A program made the translations under genes and the position numbers. Source: Flaviaestuariibacter sp. (GTDB lineage Bacteria > Bacteroidota > Bacteroidia > Chitinophagales > Chitinophagaceae). From it: a stretch of DNA of 64,000 nt. How positions within the stretch are numbered: the stretch's first letter is position 1; every line of letters starts with the position of its first letter. Positions 35,449-43,572 of this stretch are shown here, piece after piece. The notes below the pieces were generated by a model. It saw only the letters and a list, made by a program, of their open reading frames with translations, was not told the origin of the DNA and searched no databases. The stretch is from contig JAOQAI010000015.1 in NCBI GenBank assembly GCA_025963645.1, positions 62,001 through 126,000 on the forward strand, in the 5' to 3' direction.

Positions 35449-36056
35449 AAAATGGCTAACGCATAGATGAGGTTCGAAAATAGGTTGATATAATGCTGAA
35501 TCCAGTAAATGTGTAATACAAAAACATTTCCTTCTCCTAAGCCATTCACCCAAAATGCTTCGGTCAACACAGAAAAGGTAAAATAGCCAATAAATCCAAA
35601 GCAAATTAAGGCAATAGGATTTTTTAATAATTTGGTATTGCCTGCAAAAGCTACCTTGTTGATGGTACTAATACTCAAGAGTACAATAATGAAAGAGTGT
35701 AGAATAATAAAGTAGGAACAGAATGTATTGATATTGTAAACAAATCCCAATTCAACAATCCAAACAATAGCCGATAAACATTGTAACAGGTAGAGGCCTG
35801 TCTTATTCAAGACTTTCCATTTATAGAACTGCCACGTTATGAGCAGGCTTTCAAGAAGAAAGAAGCAGTTGTTGTTTATGGTGTTGTTCCGAACAGTATG
35901 GGCTAATATAATGCTCAGAATTTCGTTAGCAAAAGATAACCATATCAAGAATAAAAAGGGCCGGTAAGCTGGATCGATTTGTTTGTATCGAATCCAGCTA
36001 ATTACGACCGCTATAAGAATTGATAAAGAGAATACGAGAGTCAGCGTATAGTTCAT
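35409..36056 (-). CDS. Seven-helix membrane protein, possible sensor partner of the kinase
   Basis: A 215-residue membrane protein with about seven hydrophobic helices, beginning MNYTLTLVFSLSILIAVVIS and including FLFLIWLSFANEILSIILAH, IILHSFIIVLLSISTIN and HYINLFSNLIYALAILWMP. Such proteins are often seen before NarL-type kinase genes in Chitinophagaceae. It overlaps the kinase gene by 40 nt. I infer a signal-input role; the ligand is unknown. Confidence 0.75.
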   Translation of the reverse strand: MNYTLTLVFSLSILIAVVISWIRYKQIDPAYRPFLFLIWLSFANEILSIILAHTVRNNTINNNCFFLLESLLITWQFYKWKVLNKTGLYLLQCLSAIVWIVELGFVYNINTFCSYFIILHSFIIVLLSISTINKVAFAGNTKLLKNPIALICFGFIGYFTFSVLTEAFWVNGLGEGNVFVLHIYWIQHYINLFSNLIYALAILWMPAKPRFILLS

Positions 36057-36074
36057 TACCCTAAAATAAAGAAA

Positions 36075-36476
36075 CTAGGGATTTAGATCTGACGGAGGGG
36101 GGCAATCTACAGGGCATCGATTTCCTGCTTCTATAATCTCCGCATCATCCGTAGTGGTGTTTTCCCCCGTGCCTTGTCCGGTAACGGAACTTGTTAAGGG
36201 TAACATGTCTTCGTTGTCCTCATTTACTCCGACAATGATGGCGTGCACCTTTAGTTCGCTATCCATACCGTAATAGATTCGAAGTCCGGCACATCCTGGC
36301 TGCGCCAGCACCGTGTCAAAGGGAGCACGGTCAAAGGTTTCACAACGTGCTAAAATGTTTTGGCCTTGGTACTCCGGATTAAGGATTTCGTTCATCTGTT
36401 CCCGGTAGATGGTTGTCATTTCGATGGCCTGATCAAGAGGGATAAAATGGTTGGTGTTTGTTAATGATTGAGGCAT
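36075..36476 (-). CDS. Conserved hypothetical protein with C-terminal Cys/Pro motif
   Basis: A 133-residue soluble protein, no signal peptide. It has IPLDQAIEMTTIYREQMNEI at the start, then LAQPGCAGLRIYYGMDSELK and VHAIIVGVNEDNEDMLP, an alpha/beta core, and an acidic disordered region ending GNRCPVDCPPPSDLNP. It lies 18 nt before the seven-helix gene and is probably co-transcribed with the two-component genes. I recall similar proteins in Bacteroidota near such kinases but no known function. Confidence 0.65.
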   Translation of the reverse strand: MPQSLTNTNHFIPLDQAIEMTTIYREQMNEILNPEYQGQNILARCETFDRAPFDTVLAQPGCAGLRIYYGMDSELKVHAIIVGVNEDNEDMLPLTSSVTGQGTGENTTTDDAEIIEAGNRCPVDCPPPSDLNP

Positions 36477-36519
36477 TGGAAAAAATTTGTTTAGTTAATA
36501 AAGGCGGCAATTTGAGGTG

Positions 36520-36715
36520 CGGGTACGGTAAAACAAAGAGTGATACTACGGAAAGTTTTACCGGTGTAGCCCCCTTGACTTTTTAGTTAAAAAGACGTAT
36601 GGCGTCAACTGAAAAGTTGGGAAGTATCACTGGAATGAACCCTGTGAGTCTGCTGGATAATGGCAATAAAATAGGTGACTGCTACGGTAAAACTTTCCGT
36701 GCCGGTACGGTTGTT
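36520..36715. repeat. Long inverted repeat and nested dyads in a divergent promoter region
   Basis: ACGGAAAGTTTTACC (near 36549) recurs inverted as GGTAAAACTTTCCGT (near 36686), about 120 nt apart. Nested inside is AGTGATACT (near 36539) with AGTATCACT (near 36623). A CCGTGCCGGTACGG dyad follows near 36697, about 75 nt before the next start. The region separates two divergent genes. It may be an operator array or a small MITE-like repeat; no target duplication was recognised. Confidence 0.5.
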
Positions 36716-36783
36716 CCTGATGAGCTTTCAGCCTGAAATTGCGGAACAAAGCTGTAATAACTAATAACCAAAACCTACTATCT

Positions 36784-39246
36784 ATGGCTTCGCTAAAATT
36801 TGCTTTCCTGCTGCTATTTGTGTGTTACCTAAATGTTACAAAGAGTCAAAGCACTTACAAAGAAGATTTTACAGAGAATAACCAGACTTTTAAGTTTGAA
36901 GCGGCTAAAATAGCTTCCAGATACCAGCTTAAGATCAATACGGAAACACCAGTGAATGCCCAGGGAGGAAATAATGACCTTCAAAAATTCTATTATGATA
37001 AAGTAAAAGCAAGGTTGGATAAAGAATTTAATGGGCTATATGCCAGTAACCCGGTATTGGTAGCGAGGATCGAGAACTTCTCCCAAAAGTTTAGTCAAAA
37101 AGCAGTGCTAATAATCAACCCTCCTGTTGTACCTCCTGGGAGTAGTAAAATTACGAGGCGGGATACTTTTGATAAATATGAATTGATTGAATATCAGATC
37201 AACAATAAGGATTGGTATTATGCACTGCTGGATACGACCTTGAATGGAGGGGTGGCGCCTGTAAGTATTGGCAAAAAGACAGCAGGCATTTTTAAATACG
37301 AGGAAGCGGCCGTGGAAGCAAGCCCAATTGTAAAAGATAGTTTGCTATATATCAATGCGTTCATCGGACGGAATAAGGAAATCCAATTGCCAAAGATTTC
37401 TACTATCCTGATTGACAGACAGGATTATGTGTATATTAAATACAGCGACAATACGACTGATAAGCTAACGGTTAGTGGGCCCAGGGCTTCAGCTATACAG
37501 ACGCGGTTGGAACTAAATGAACAGAAGGGTCCATCCGTCGCTCCTGTGCCCGGGAAGAAGGCCGAGGAAAACAAACCGGATATGTTATTGGAAGCGCAAT
37601 TGGTACAGTGCCTTCCCAAATCCAGTTTTAACCTGGCAGTACTGACTTATCCTTCGGTAACGGACTCCTTAATCCTTGAAATCAATACACTCCAGGATAA
37701 AAAGAGGGATACGATCTGGAGGAAAATCAGCAGCATAGAATTCAAAAGATTTATTACTACTCATGAAGTTATAAAAAAGCTCGGCTGCCAGGATACTGTT
37801 ATTCATCCATCCCTGGACGTTTTCTGGGGAAAGCTGGAGGAGGCCTTAAAGTCGAAGAAAAAAGAAGAGGAACGCAGGGAGAGCGAAGAAAAAAATAACA
37901 AGAAGATAGAGGAAGTACGACAGGAATTCAATACCCGCCTGGACAAAATTGCAGCGGAGAAAGATTTTGCGGCCTTGCTGGATCTTCGCTCGGATACGGT
38001 TTTGCTCCATCCAGCAAAATACAGGTGTGGCAATAAGCAGTTACAAATCAATACAATTGAAAAATACCTGCTTGTAGATTCGATAGCCATTCGTATTTCC
38101 AATAATATTATTCACCAAATAGACATTGTCGGAACTATCGACGGGAAAAGGGCACAAACCTCTTCCAATCACAGTTATGGTATTTCACTCAGGGCGTTAA
38201 TGGAGCGCGGCTCCCTTATCACCTATCCCTATGAGGGAACCTGCTACGAAATATTTTACAGCGACCTCTTCCTGGTGCGGCCAACCAGTGATGACGCCAT
38301 AAGCTATAATTTAAAAGACGGGGTTTTTTACTTTATCCCGAATAAGGGAATCCGGCAGCAAAAGCTAGAACAAAAGCGACTGCTAGATTTTGTATCCGCT
38401 TCTGTTTTCCTGGACCTGCAGGCCTTTAATGCCAACAACCCAAACAAAAATTTATTAACCGAACTGTATTTTACTTTTAATATTAATAGTTCGAGGATCG
38501 GCTGGAAGCCGTTACGTAAAGTCACCCCGGGAAGATATACGTATACTAATCTAACCTTGGCGACCAACCTGTTTAAGGAATCGAATATTATCCCTACCTA
38601 CCGGCAGCCTCAGTTGTATCACTACGATTCTACTAAAATCGATACGGCAATCGTTCCCCCGTTTTACAAGTATCGCGATTCGCTCTATTCCAATAAGTAC
38701 TACCTCAAAAATTTCGATCTCATAAAATACTCCTTCTTCCAGATACGCCCGGTGCTGAATGTACTTTCTATCGATTGGAAACAGATCAACACCTTTTTGG
38801 ATGTCAATCTCGGTGCTATTTTCCTGGGCAGTAACGCTCGTATCAATGATCCGAAGCGGGGCGCCGATTCTATCAGCTCGGTTCCGGTATTTTCCTATAG
38901 TGGCATGGCAGAAGCCCGTATCCGGATCAGCCCGCGGTCAAGATATGGTATTGATTTCCACCTGGCCTATGTTCCGGGTCTTAAGTTACTGGATGATACC
39001 TACAAATCCATAACCGGTCCCTATGACGTCGAAGAACTGGTGAAAGCCGGAATGACCAAAGAGAACAAGAAAGCCTTTTACCAGGCCGAACTCAACTTCT
39101 ATTTCAATCCAAAGCAGGAGCTTTCCAATACTGACCGGGGCGGCATTTATTTCAAAATGAACTGGTTTAAGTCGGTTTCCAACAGCGATGGTCATGTGAT
39201 GTTCCTGGTGGGGTATTCAAGCGATATAAAAAACTTTTTTAAGTAG
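36784..39246 (+). CDS. Large exported protein of unknown function
   Basis: An 820-residue protein. I chose ATG 36784, which opens a signal peptide (MASLKFAFLLLFVCYLNVTK), over the upstream ATG at 36739. The mature protein has a charged coiled coil near residues 350-400 (KSKKKEEERRESEEKNNKKI) and many beta-strand stretches. The last 230 residues (FFQIRPVLNVLSIDWKQINT to HVMFLVGYSSDIKNFFK) read like an outer-membrane beta-barrel or surface domain, ending in an aromatic residue. No named family recognised. Confidence 0.7.
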   Translation: MASLKFAFLLLFVCYLNVTKSQSTYKEDFTENNQTFKFEAAKIASRYQLKINTETPVNAQGGNNDLQKFYYDKVKARLDKEFNGLYASNPVLVARIENFSQKFSQKAVLIINPPVVPPGSSKITRRDTFDKYELIEYQINNKDWYYALLDTTLNGGVAPVSIGKKTAGIFKYEEAAVEASPIVKDSLLYINAFIGRNKEIQLPKISTILIDRQDYVYIKYSDNTTDKLTVSGPRASAIQTRLELNEQKGPSVAPVPGKKAEENKPDMLLEAQLVQCLPKSSFNLAVLTYPSVTDSLILEINTLQDKKRDTIWRKISSIEFKRFITTHEVIKKLGCQDTVIHPSLDVFWGKLEEALKSKKKEEERRESEEKNNKKIEEVRQEFNTRLDKIAAEKDFAALLDLRSDTVLLHPAKYRCGNKQLQINTIEKYLLVDSIAIRISNNIIHQIDIVGTIDGKRAQTSSNHSYGISLRALMERGSLITYPYEGTCYEIFYSDLFLVRPTSDDAISYNLKDGVFYFIPNKGIRQQKLEQKRLLDFVSASVFLDLQAFNANNPNKNLLTELYFTFNINSSRIGWKPLRKVTPGRYTYTNLTLATNLFKESNIIPTYRQPQLYHYDSTKIDTAIVPPFYKYRDSLYSNKYYLKNFDLIKYSFFQIRPVLNVLSIDWKQINTFLDVNLGAIFLGSNARINDPKRGADSISSVPVFSYSGMAEARIRISPRSRYGIDFHLAYVPGLKLLDDTYKSITGPYDVEELVKAGMTKENKKAFYQAELNFYFNPKQELSNTDRGGIYFKMNWFKSVSNSDGHVMFLVGYSSDIKNFFK

Positions 39247-39352
39247 TACACACTATAGCAATTGTCTGTTAAAGGGAAACTTCTAAAAAGCCTGTCGACG
39301 ACTTCAAGTAAGCTAACATATCGTACTAAAATAGGGGGCAACAAAACTAAAT

Positions 39353-40333
39353 ATGCATTACTATATCAGAAGGAATGTTGAGAGGATGGGGCCTTATACT
39401 TTAAACGCGCTTAAAGAACAACTGCTAACCCTTGAAGAAGAGGTCCAGAAAGAAGGCAGTTCAGAATGGGTACCTGCTAAAGAGCTGCCCGAACTATATT
39501 CGGTTTTTATGGAGCATTTGGCTTCTCAACTGCTAACAGTGCCTCTAAAGTCCAAGGGCCATACATTGATATATAAGCGGATCTTATTGACCATCCTGCT
39601 TATATCTGCTGTCGGGTCTGTCTTATTGGGATACCAATGGTATGACACTGAAAGAGGGAACCGGGACTACTTTTTAATTTTACTTTCAGTTTCCTTGTTG
39701 TTCTTTGCTATTTGCGTAACCATAGTAATGCTATACCTATTCCCGCTGACAGTTAATGAAGATGCAGGAAAGAACGAGGTTGTTAAAAGTGAGTTTCCAC
39801 ATTTTGAAAGAGCCGTTTACGACCTGGACGGAACAATAAAAAAATATAATTTCCTGGGTGGGCTATCCTTTGTAATGACAGTTTTCGCTTTAATCCTATT
39901 AGGTGGGTTTATTTTTCACCTGTTTGAGAAATCGCTTGAAGATATTAAGAATCAAACGGCAGGTCTATCTGAGAACCATACCACGCTGACCTTTGTATTT
40001 ATCATTCTGCGTACTTCGCTACTGGGTGCTTTTATTATCACATTTATTCTACAGGCTTACCGGTTTACCAATTCTTGTTTTGACCAGGCTGTACGGTTTA
40101 ATAAGCGGAAACACGCTTCCTATTTTTTGATACAGATTTTTTCAAGCTTAGGCCCTGGTGAAATCACATCTGATAACCTGGAGAAGATTATGCACGGTTT
40201 CCGTGAATGGAATGTAAATGTGGAGTCAGCATTTACGCAATCAAAACGTTCAAAAAGTGCTATGGCTCCGGGTAGATTCATCGAATTGCTTGAAAAGCTG
40301 ATAGCTCAAAAAACTTCCGGGTCTTCAATATGA
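39353..40333 (+). CDS. Membrane protein with N-terminal GYF_2-like (DUF4339) domain
   Basis: A 326-residue membrane protein. The first 50 residues (MHYYIRRNVERMGPYTLNAL, then SSEWVPAKELPEL) fit a GYF_2/DUF4339 domain, a small fold that binds peptides. Four hydrophobic helices follow: ILLTILLISAVGSVLLGYQW; YFLILLSVSLLFFAICVTIV; FVMTVFALILLGGFIFHLF; and FVFIILRTSLLGAFIITFIL. The C-terminal 90 residues are cytoplasmic. The role is unknown. It follows the large exported protein after 106 nt and may share its operon. Confidence 0.72.
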   Translation: MHYYIRRNVERMGPYTLNALKEQLLTLEEEVQKEGSSEWVPAKELPELYSVFMEHLASQLLTVPLKSKGHTLIYKRILLTILLISAVGSVLLGYQWYDTERGNRDYFLILLSVSLLFFAICVTIVMLYLFPLTVNEDAGKNEVVKSEFPHFERAVYDLDGTIKKYNFLGGLSFVMTVFALILLGGFIFHLFEKSLEDIKNQTAGLSENHTTLTFVFIILRTSLLGAFIITFILQAYRFTNSCFDQAVRFNKRKHASYFLIQIFSSLGPGEITSDNLEKIMHGFREWNVNVESAFTQSKRSKSAMAPGRFIELLEKLIAQKTSGSSI

Positions 40334-40770
40334 TTGGTATGTCGGGTAACTAAAAACAGTGGAGCAATAGGTAGCATTGGCAAAGAGTTCGATGTCTATA
40401 GACTCCGGATGACTAGGTTAAATGGAGCCGCCGGGCGGTCCCCTCAGGTCCGATCGGTTGTAGATTTTTCTTAATGCAGATAAACAACTACCCTATATTA
40501 TCCATGTTTTCTATATCGTGTCCTAAGGGATAGACTGCAAGAATGCGAAAGCAATTTCCAGGCAGGTTTGTTGAAGTAACCAGTAGCCTTTTTTTCAGGC
40601 CTTCTGTTGGTTTTTAAGGTTGTTATTCACAAAGGGAAATGGTTTTTGGAATAGAACCGTGCCAGCACGGTTGTTTTTCCGTATTGGTCACATTGTTTGA
40701 TTGAGCTCTTCTATGGAATTTGCAGGTCAACCCATTAGTTCTATTTATTAGACCTACTAAATAAGATTAT
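40334..40770 (+). promoter_or_regulatory. Intergenic with perfect 18-nt palindrome AACCGTGC-CA-GCACGGTT
   Basis: The 437-nt gap before the small-gene cluster contains the dyad AACCGTGCCAGCACGGTT at 40655-40672, about 100 nt before the next start. Related sequences occur near 36697, 53291, 56371 and 60381 in front of other accessory genes. No gene was seen in the rest of the gap. It may be a shared operator. Confidence 0.5.
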
Positions 40771-41232
40771 ATGCAAGCTGCTATTTCCACAGAAATGATT
40801 TTTATGCAGGATATTCAGGCCATTGATTTTTCCATGATCCGGCTGAAACTAGAGGATAAAGAAGAAGGCCCGGGATGGACGCAAAAGCAAAGTGCCGAGG
40901 CGGAAGTGGAATACAAACGATTCCTCGCTTTAAAACGTACCTATCCTGGAAAGGATATTGTGCCTCATAAGATACTGGATCATTTCTGGCACCAGCACAT
41001 TCTGGATACCGAAAAATATGCGCAGGATTGCGACCTGATTTTTGGCAGTTTCCTGCACCATTATCCTTATTTCGGAATGAATGGTGAGCAGGATGCACAA
41101 AACCTTACGGATGCCTTCGAAGAAACAAAAGAGTTATACCGGTTTCACTTTAAGGAAGAGTATGTCGGAATGGCGAAGCGTTGCAAAGCGCCGAAATGCC
41201 GGACGCAGTGCAAGCCCATGAAATGTAAATAA
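40771..41232 (+). CDS. Glycine-rich domain protein-like (GRDP/DUF1399, PF07173-like) protein
   Basis: A 153-residue soluble protein. The core YKRFLALKRTYPGKDIVPHK and DHFWHQHILDTEKYAQDC matches the His-rich PF07173 pattern also seen in plant glycine-rich domain proteins. The C-terminus is Cys/Lys-rich (KRCKAPKCRTQCKPMKCK) and could bind metal or nucleic acid. No enzyme activity is known for the family. It starts a run of four small plus-strand genes. Confidence 0.7.
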   Translation: MQAAISTEMIFMQDIQAIDFSMIRLKLEDKEEGPGWTQKQSAEAEVEYKRFLALKRTYPGKDIVPHKILDHFWHQHILDTEKYAQDCDLIFGSFLHHYPYFGMNGEQDAQNLTDAFEETKELYRFHFKEEYVGMAKRCKAPKCRTQCKPMKCK

Positions 41233-41256
41233 ACCTCCCACTCTTAAAGAAATTAT

Positions 41257-41598
41257 ATGGCTAATCCGAATTCGAGCGGCACTAAATGTCCGGGATGTAC
41301 TAAAACAGGTTTTGAATTGGTAGAGGACTTCCCGAGCAATGCCAATTATAAAATGTGGTATATCAGGTGCGCGGGTTGTAAGACGTTTATGCAGGCGCTG
41401 CCTTATTCAGATACGAACTACTTGGTGAAGGAGCTTTCGACCTCGGTCACAAATCTGCGAAATGAAGTACAAAGCATGAATCAGCGAATTAATGCAAACA
41501 TCGGCGACCTTGGGTCCTCTACCGTCCGCAATTTTACGCTTTTGTCTGAAAAAATTCTAAAAGCGATTGAAGAGCTGAAAGAAAAATTGCATAAGTAA
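41257..41598 (+). CDS. Small zinc-ribbon protein with coiled-coil tail
   Basis: A 113-residue protein. Two CxxC knuckles (TKCPGCTKTGF and IRCAGCKTFMQ) form a zinc ribbon in residues 10-47. The remainder is a heptad-rich helix (TNLRNEVQSMNQRINANIGD and KILKAIEELKEKLHK), predicted to oligomerise. It lies 24 nt after the GRDP-like gene. The function is unknown; a nucleic-acid-binding scaffold is plausible. Confidence 0.65.
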   Translation: MANPNSSGTKCPGCTKTGFELVEDFPSNANYKMWYIRCAGCKTFMQALPYSDTNYLVKELSTSVTNLRNEVQSMNQRINANIGDLGSSTVRNFTLLSEKILKAIEELKEKLHK

Positions 41599-41679
41599 TC
41601 TACTTTTAAACTCCTTGGTTACCACCTCAACCTCTGTGCTGATTCCGATACATATCTACCAAAACAACTGCCAATTCAA

Positions 41680-42120
41680 ATGCAAAAACGAATCTATGCG
41701 CTCTGGAGTCCCGGCTCAAAAGGAAAGACAACCACTGGAAAGCTTATTGCCGGGGAGCTGCACCGGCTTTTTCCTGCTGCTCCTGTTCTCCCAGATGCTG
41801 CCGCACTCTCAGGTGGTGAAATAAATATTCAAATCGTAATCGGTAAGCTAAAGATTGGAATTACCAGCCAAGGCGATCCGGGGACAGGATTATACCAGCG
41901 GTTGGAAAAGCACGCTCTGGATGGCTGTCATATTATTGTTTGTACAACACGCACCCGCGGTGAGACCGAAGAGGCGGTGGAAGAAACAGAACGCCGGTAC
42001 GGGTTCAGAGCGGTTTGGTTCACCAATTATCAAAGTGGCTTTCCGGGGGAACATGCCTTTCTGAATGAGGCGTCGGCTACGCGGCTGGTTTCACTAATGC
42101 GGGCAATGTGCGGATTTTAA
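41680..42120 (+). CDS. Small ParA/MinD-like P-loop NTPase
   Basis: A 146-residue P-loop protein. WSPGSKGKTTTGKLIAGEL (residues 9-27) is a Walker A resembling the deviant ParA/dethiobiotin-synthase type. IVIGKLKIGITSQGDPGTGL and HIIVCTTRTRGETEEAVEET follow. It is too short for a full ParA and looks like a compact nucleotide-binding protein that may sense its neighbours. No exact family recognised. Confidence 0.6.
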   Translation: MQKRIYALWSPGSKGKTTTGKLIAGELHRLFPAAPVLPDAAALSGGEINIQIVIGKLKIGITSQGDPGTGLYQRLEKHALDGCHIIVCTTRTRGETEEAVEETERRYGFRAVWFTNYQSGFPGEHAFLNEASATRLVSLMRAMCGF

Positions 42121-42143
42121 TTATTATTTGAAATAGATAAACA

Positions 42144-42452
42144 ATGTCAAAAATATTATTGAGCTACGACGTACAGGAAACATCTCATGACGTGCATACA
42201 GAATTAAAAAAGCTTTTGAAAGAAAAGTATCATTATAGCGAGGTCATTCTATCTACAGCGGAGAATCTTACAAAAGGTAAATGGTTCGATTTGCCCAATA
42301 CCACCCTAATAAAATATAATAGTACCCCTGATGACGCTTCCAGTGAATTTCTATCGGCATGTAAGCAGGTAGGTGCCCGCTGGGAAAAATATATAGTCGT
42401 GGATTATACCCTAGCTGTATTTAAAAACCAGGAACCCTCAGAGCGTAAGTAA
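42144..42452 (+). CDS. Small protein with ferredoxin-like (Cas2/VapD-like) appearance
   Basis: A 102-residue protein starting MSKILLSYDVQETSHDVHTE, then LKKLLKEKYHYSEVIL, LPNTTLIKYN and KYIVVDYTLAVF. The strand-helix-strand order with an early SYDV resembles the Cas2/VapD ferredoxin-like fold, but no CRISPR array or Cas1 is present. It could be a small nuclease or a structural partner of the P-loop gene 23 nt upstream. The comparison to Cas2 is an impression, not an established match. Confidence 0.5.
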   Translation: MSKILLSYDVQETSHDVHTELKKLLKEKYHYSEVILSTAENLTKGKWFDLPNTTLIKYNSTPDDASSEFLSACKQVGARWEKYIVVDYTLAVFKNQEPSERK

Positions 42453-42629
42453 TCATAGTTATTGGCAGCCTTACCTAAGACAAAATATCAGTAAGTTCTA
42501 GATCTAAATATGCATATTGCACTCTAAGCCAAGCTATCTGTTTGCATCAGAATTTGCCTTATTTTGAAAACAATGCACATCTTATTAACAAGCTCCGCAC
42601 TATTAAACGTTTAAGCTCCGATTCGGAAG

Positions 42630-42637
42630 TAATTTTG
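42630..42637 (+). promoter_or_regulatory. Candidate -7 box (TAATTTTG) before the phosphorothioation operon
   Basis: TAATTTTG fits TAnnTTTG and lies 48 nt before the DUF4007 start at 42685, after a 180-nt gap without genes. A clear -33 TTTG box was not seen at the expected spacing. Confidence 0.35.
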
Positions 42638-42684
42638 TAGTAATATAAGAGTACCTTAATGAAAGAGAAAAAAAGTAGAACAAT

Positions 42685-43572
42685 ATGAAGTTGCAGTTTT
42701 CAGGTCACGAATCTTTTATTTGCAAGCACTTCTGGCTCAAGAAAGGCTATGACTTCATTCAAAAAGATGAGATCACTTTCAACGATGATTTAGCGGTGGC
42801 TAAATTAGGCGTTGGTAGGAACATGGTCACTGCCATCACTTATTGGCTGAAAGCCTATGGTATCACAGATAGCTCTAATAATCTTACAGAGTTTGCAAAC
42901 TATCTTTTCCAGGAAGGAACGGGTAAAGACCCATATTTAGAAAATCTGGGAAGTATCTGGTTATTGCACTACAATTTGATCAAGACAAATAAGGCTTCTT
43001 TATACAGCTTTTTCTTTAATGAGTTCAGGCGCGATAAAATAGAATTTACCAAAGAGCAGTTTTCTAATTTCTTGCAACGAAAAGTGGAAAGTAGTGCAAA
43101 AGCAAACGTAAATGCAAATACAATCAACGTTGACATTACAGTTTTTATCCGCAACTATTTGAAAGCTGGCAGCACCAATAAAAAGGTTGAGGTGGAAGAA
43201 GAGTTTTCTAACCTAATGATCGATCTACAGTTTATGGATAGCTATACTTCCGAAAATGCCGAGGGTAGGAATGTGGAATGGTACCGTGTTGAAAACGCTG
43301 CTCGTATAGACCTGCCTTATGAAGTTGTACTCTTTACTATTTTAGATAACGAGACGTATGGGATGTCGGTCTCCTTCAAAGAGTTGTTATCCGGCTTTGA
43401 CTCCCCTGGCTCCATATTCGCTTTAAGCGATGAAGGATTGTACGATAAGCTGCGCCAGATAGTTGAAAATTATAAGGGTATTAGTTACCGGGAAACGGCC
43501 GGCGTCCGTGAGCTGCAATTCAAGTCGAAACCACAAAAATGGAGTGTATTAAATGACTACTACCGCGCTTAA
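42685..43572 (+). CDS. sspB: DUF4007 protein, SspB-like (phosphorothioation)
   Basis: A 295-residue DUF4007 protein. The diagnostic N-terminus LQFSGHESFICKHFWLKKGY is followed by AKLGVGRNMVTAITYWLKAY, and the C-terminus is also conserved (DLPYEVVLFTILDNETYGMS and LSDEGLYDKLRQI). As I recall, DUF4007 is the fold of SspB, the nicking component of Ssp-type single-strand DNA phosphorothioation. It overlaps the next ATPase gene by 20 nt. The order B-C-D here matches the ssp operon, which supports the assignment. Confidence 0.8.
   Translation: MKLQFSGHESFICKHFWLKKGYDFIQKDEITFNDDLAVAKLGVGRNMVTAITYWLKAYGITDSSNNLTEFANYLFQEGTGKDPYLENLGSIWLLHYNLIKTNKASLYSFFFNEFRRDKIEFTKEQFSNFLQRKVESSAKANVNANTINVDITVFIRNYLKAGSTNKKVEVEEEFSNLMIDLQFMDSYTSENAEGRNVEWYRVENAARIDLPYEVVLFTILDNETYGMSVSFKELLSGFDSPGSIFALSDEGLYDKLRQIVENYKGISYRETAGVRELQFKSKPQKWSVLNDYYRA

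Noticed and set aside
42144-42452. Cas2-like protein as evidence for CRISPR
   Set aside because: The fold impression is weak and there is no Cas1, other cas gene or repeat-spacer array anywhere in the window.
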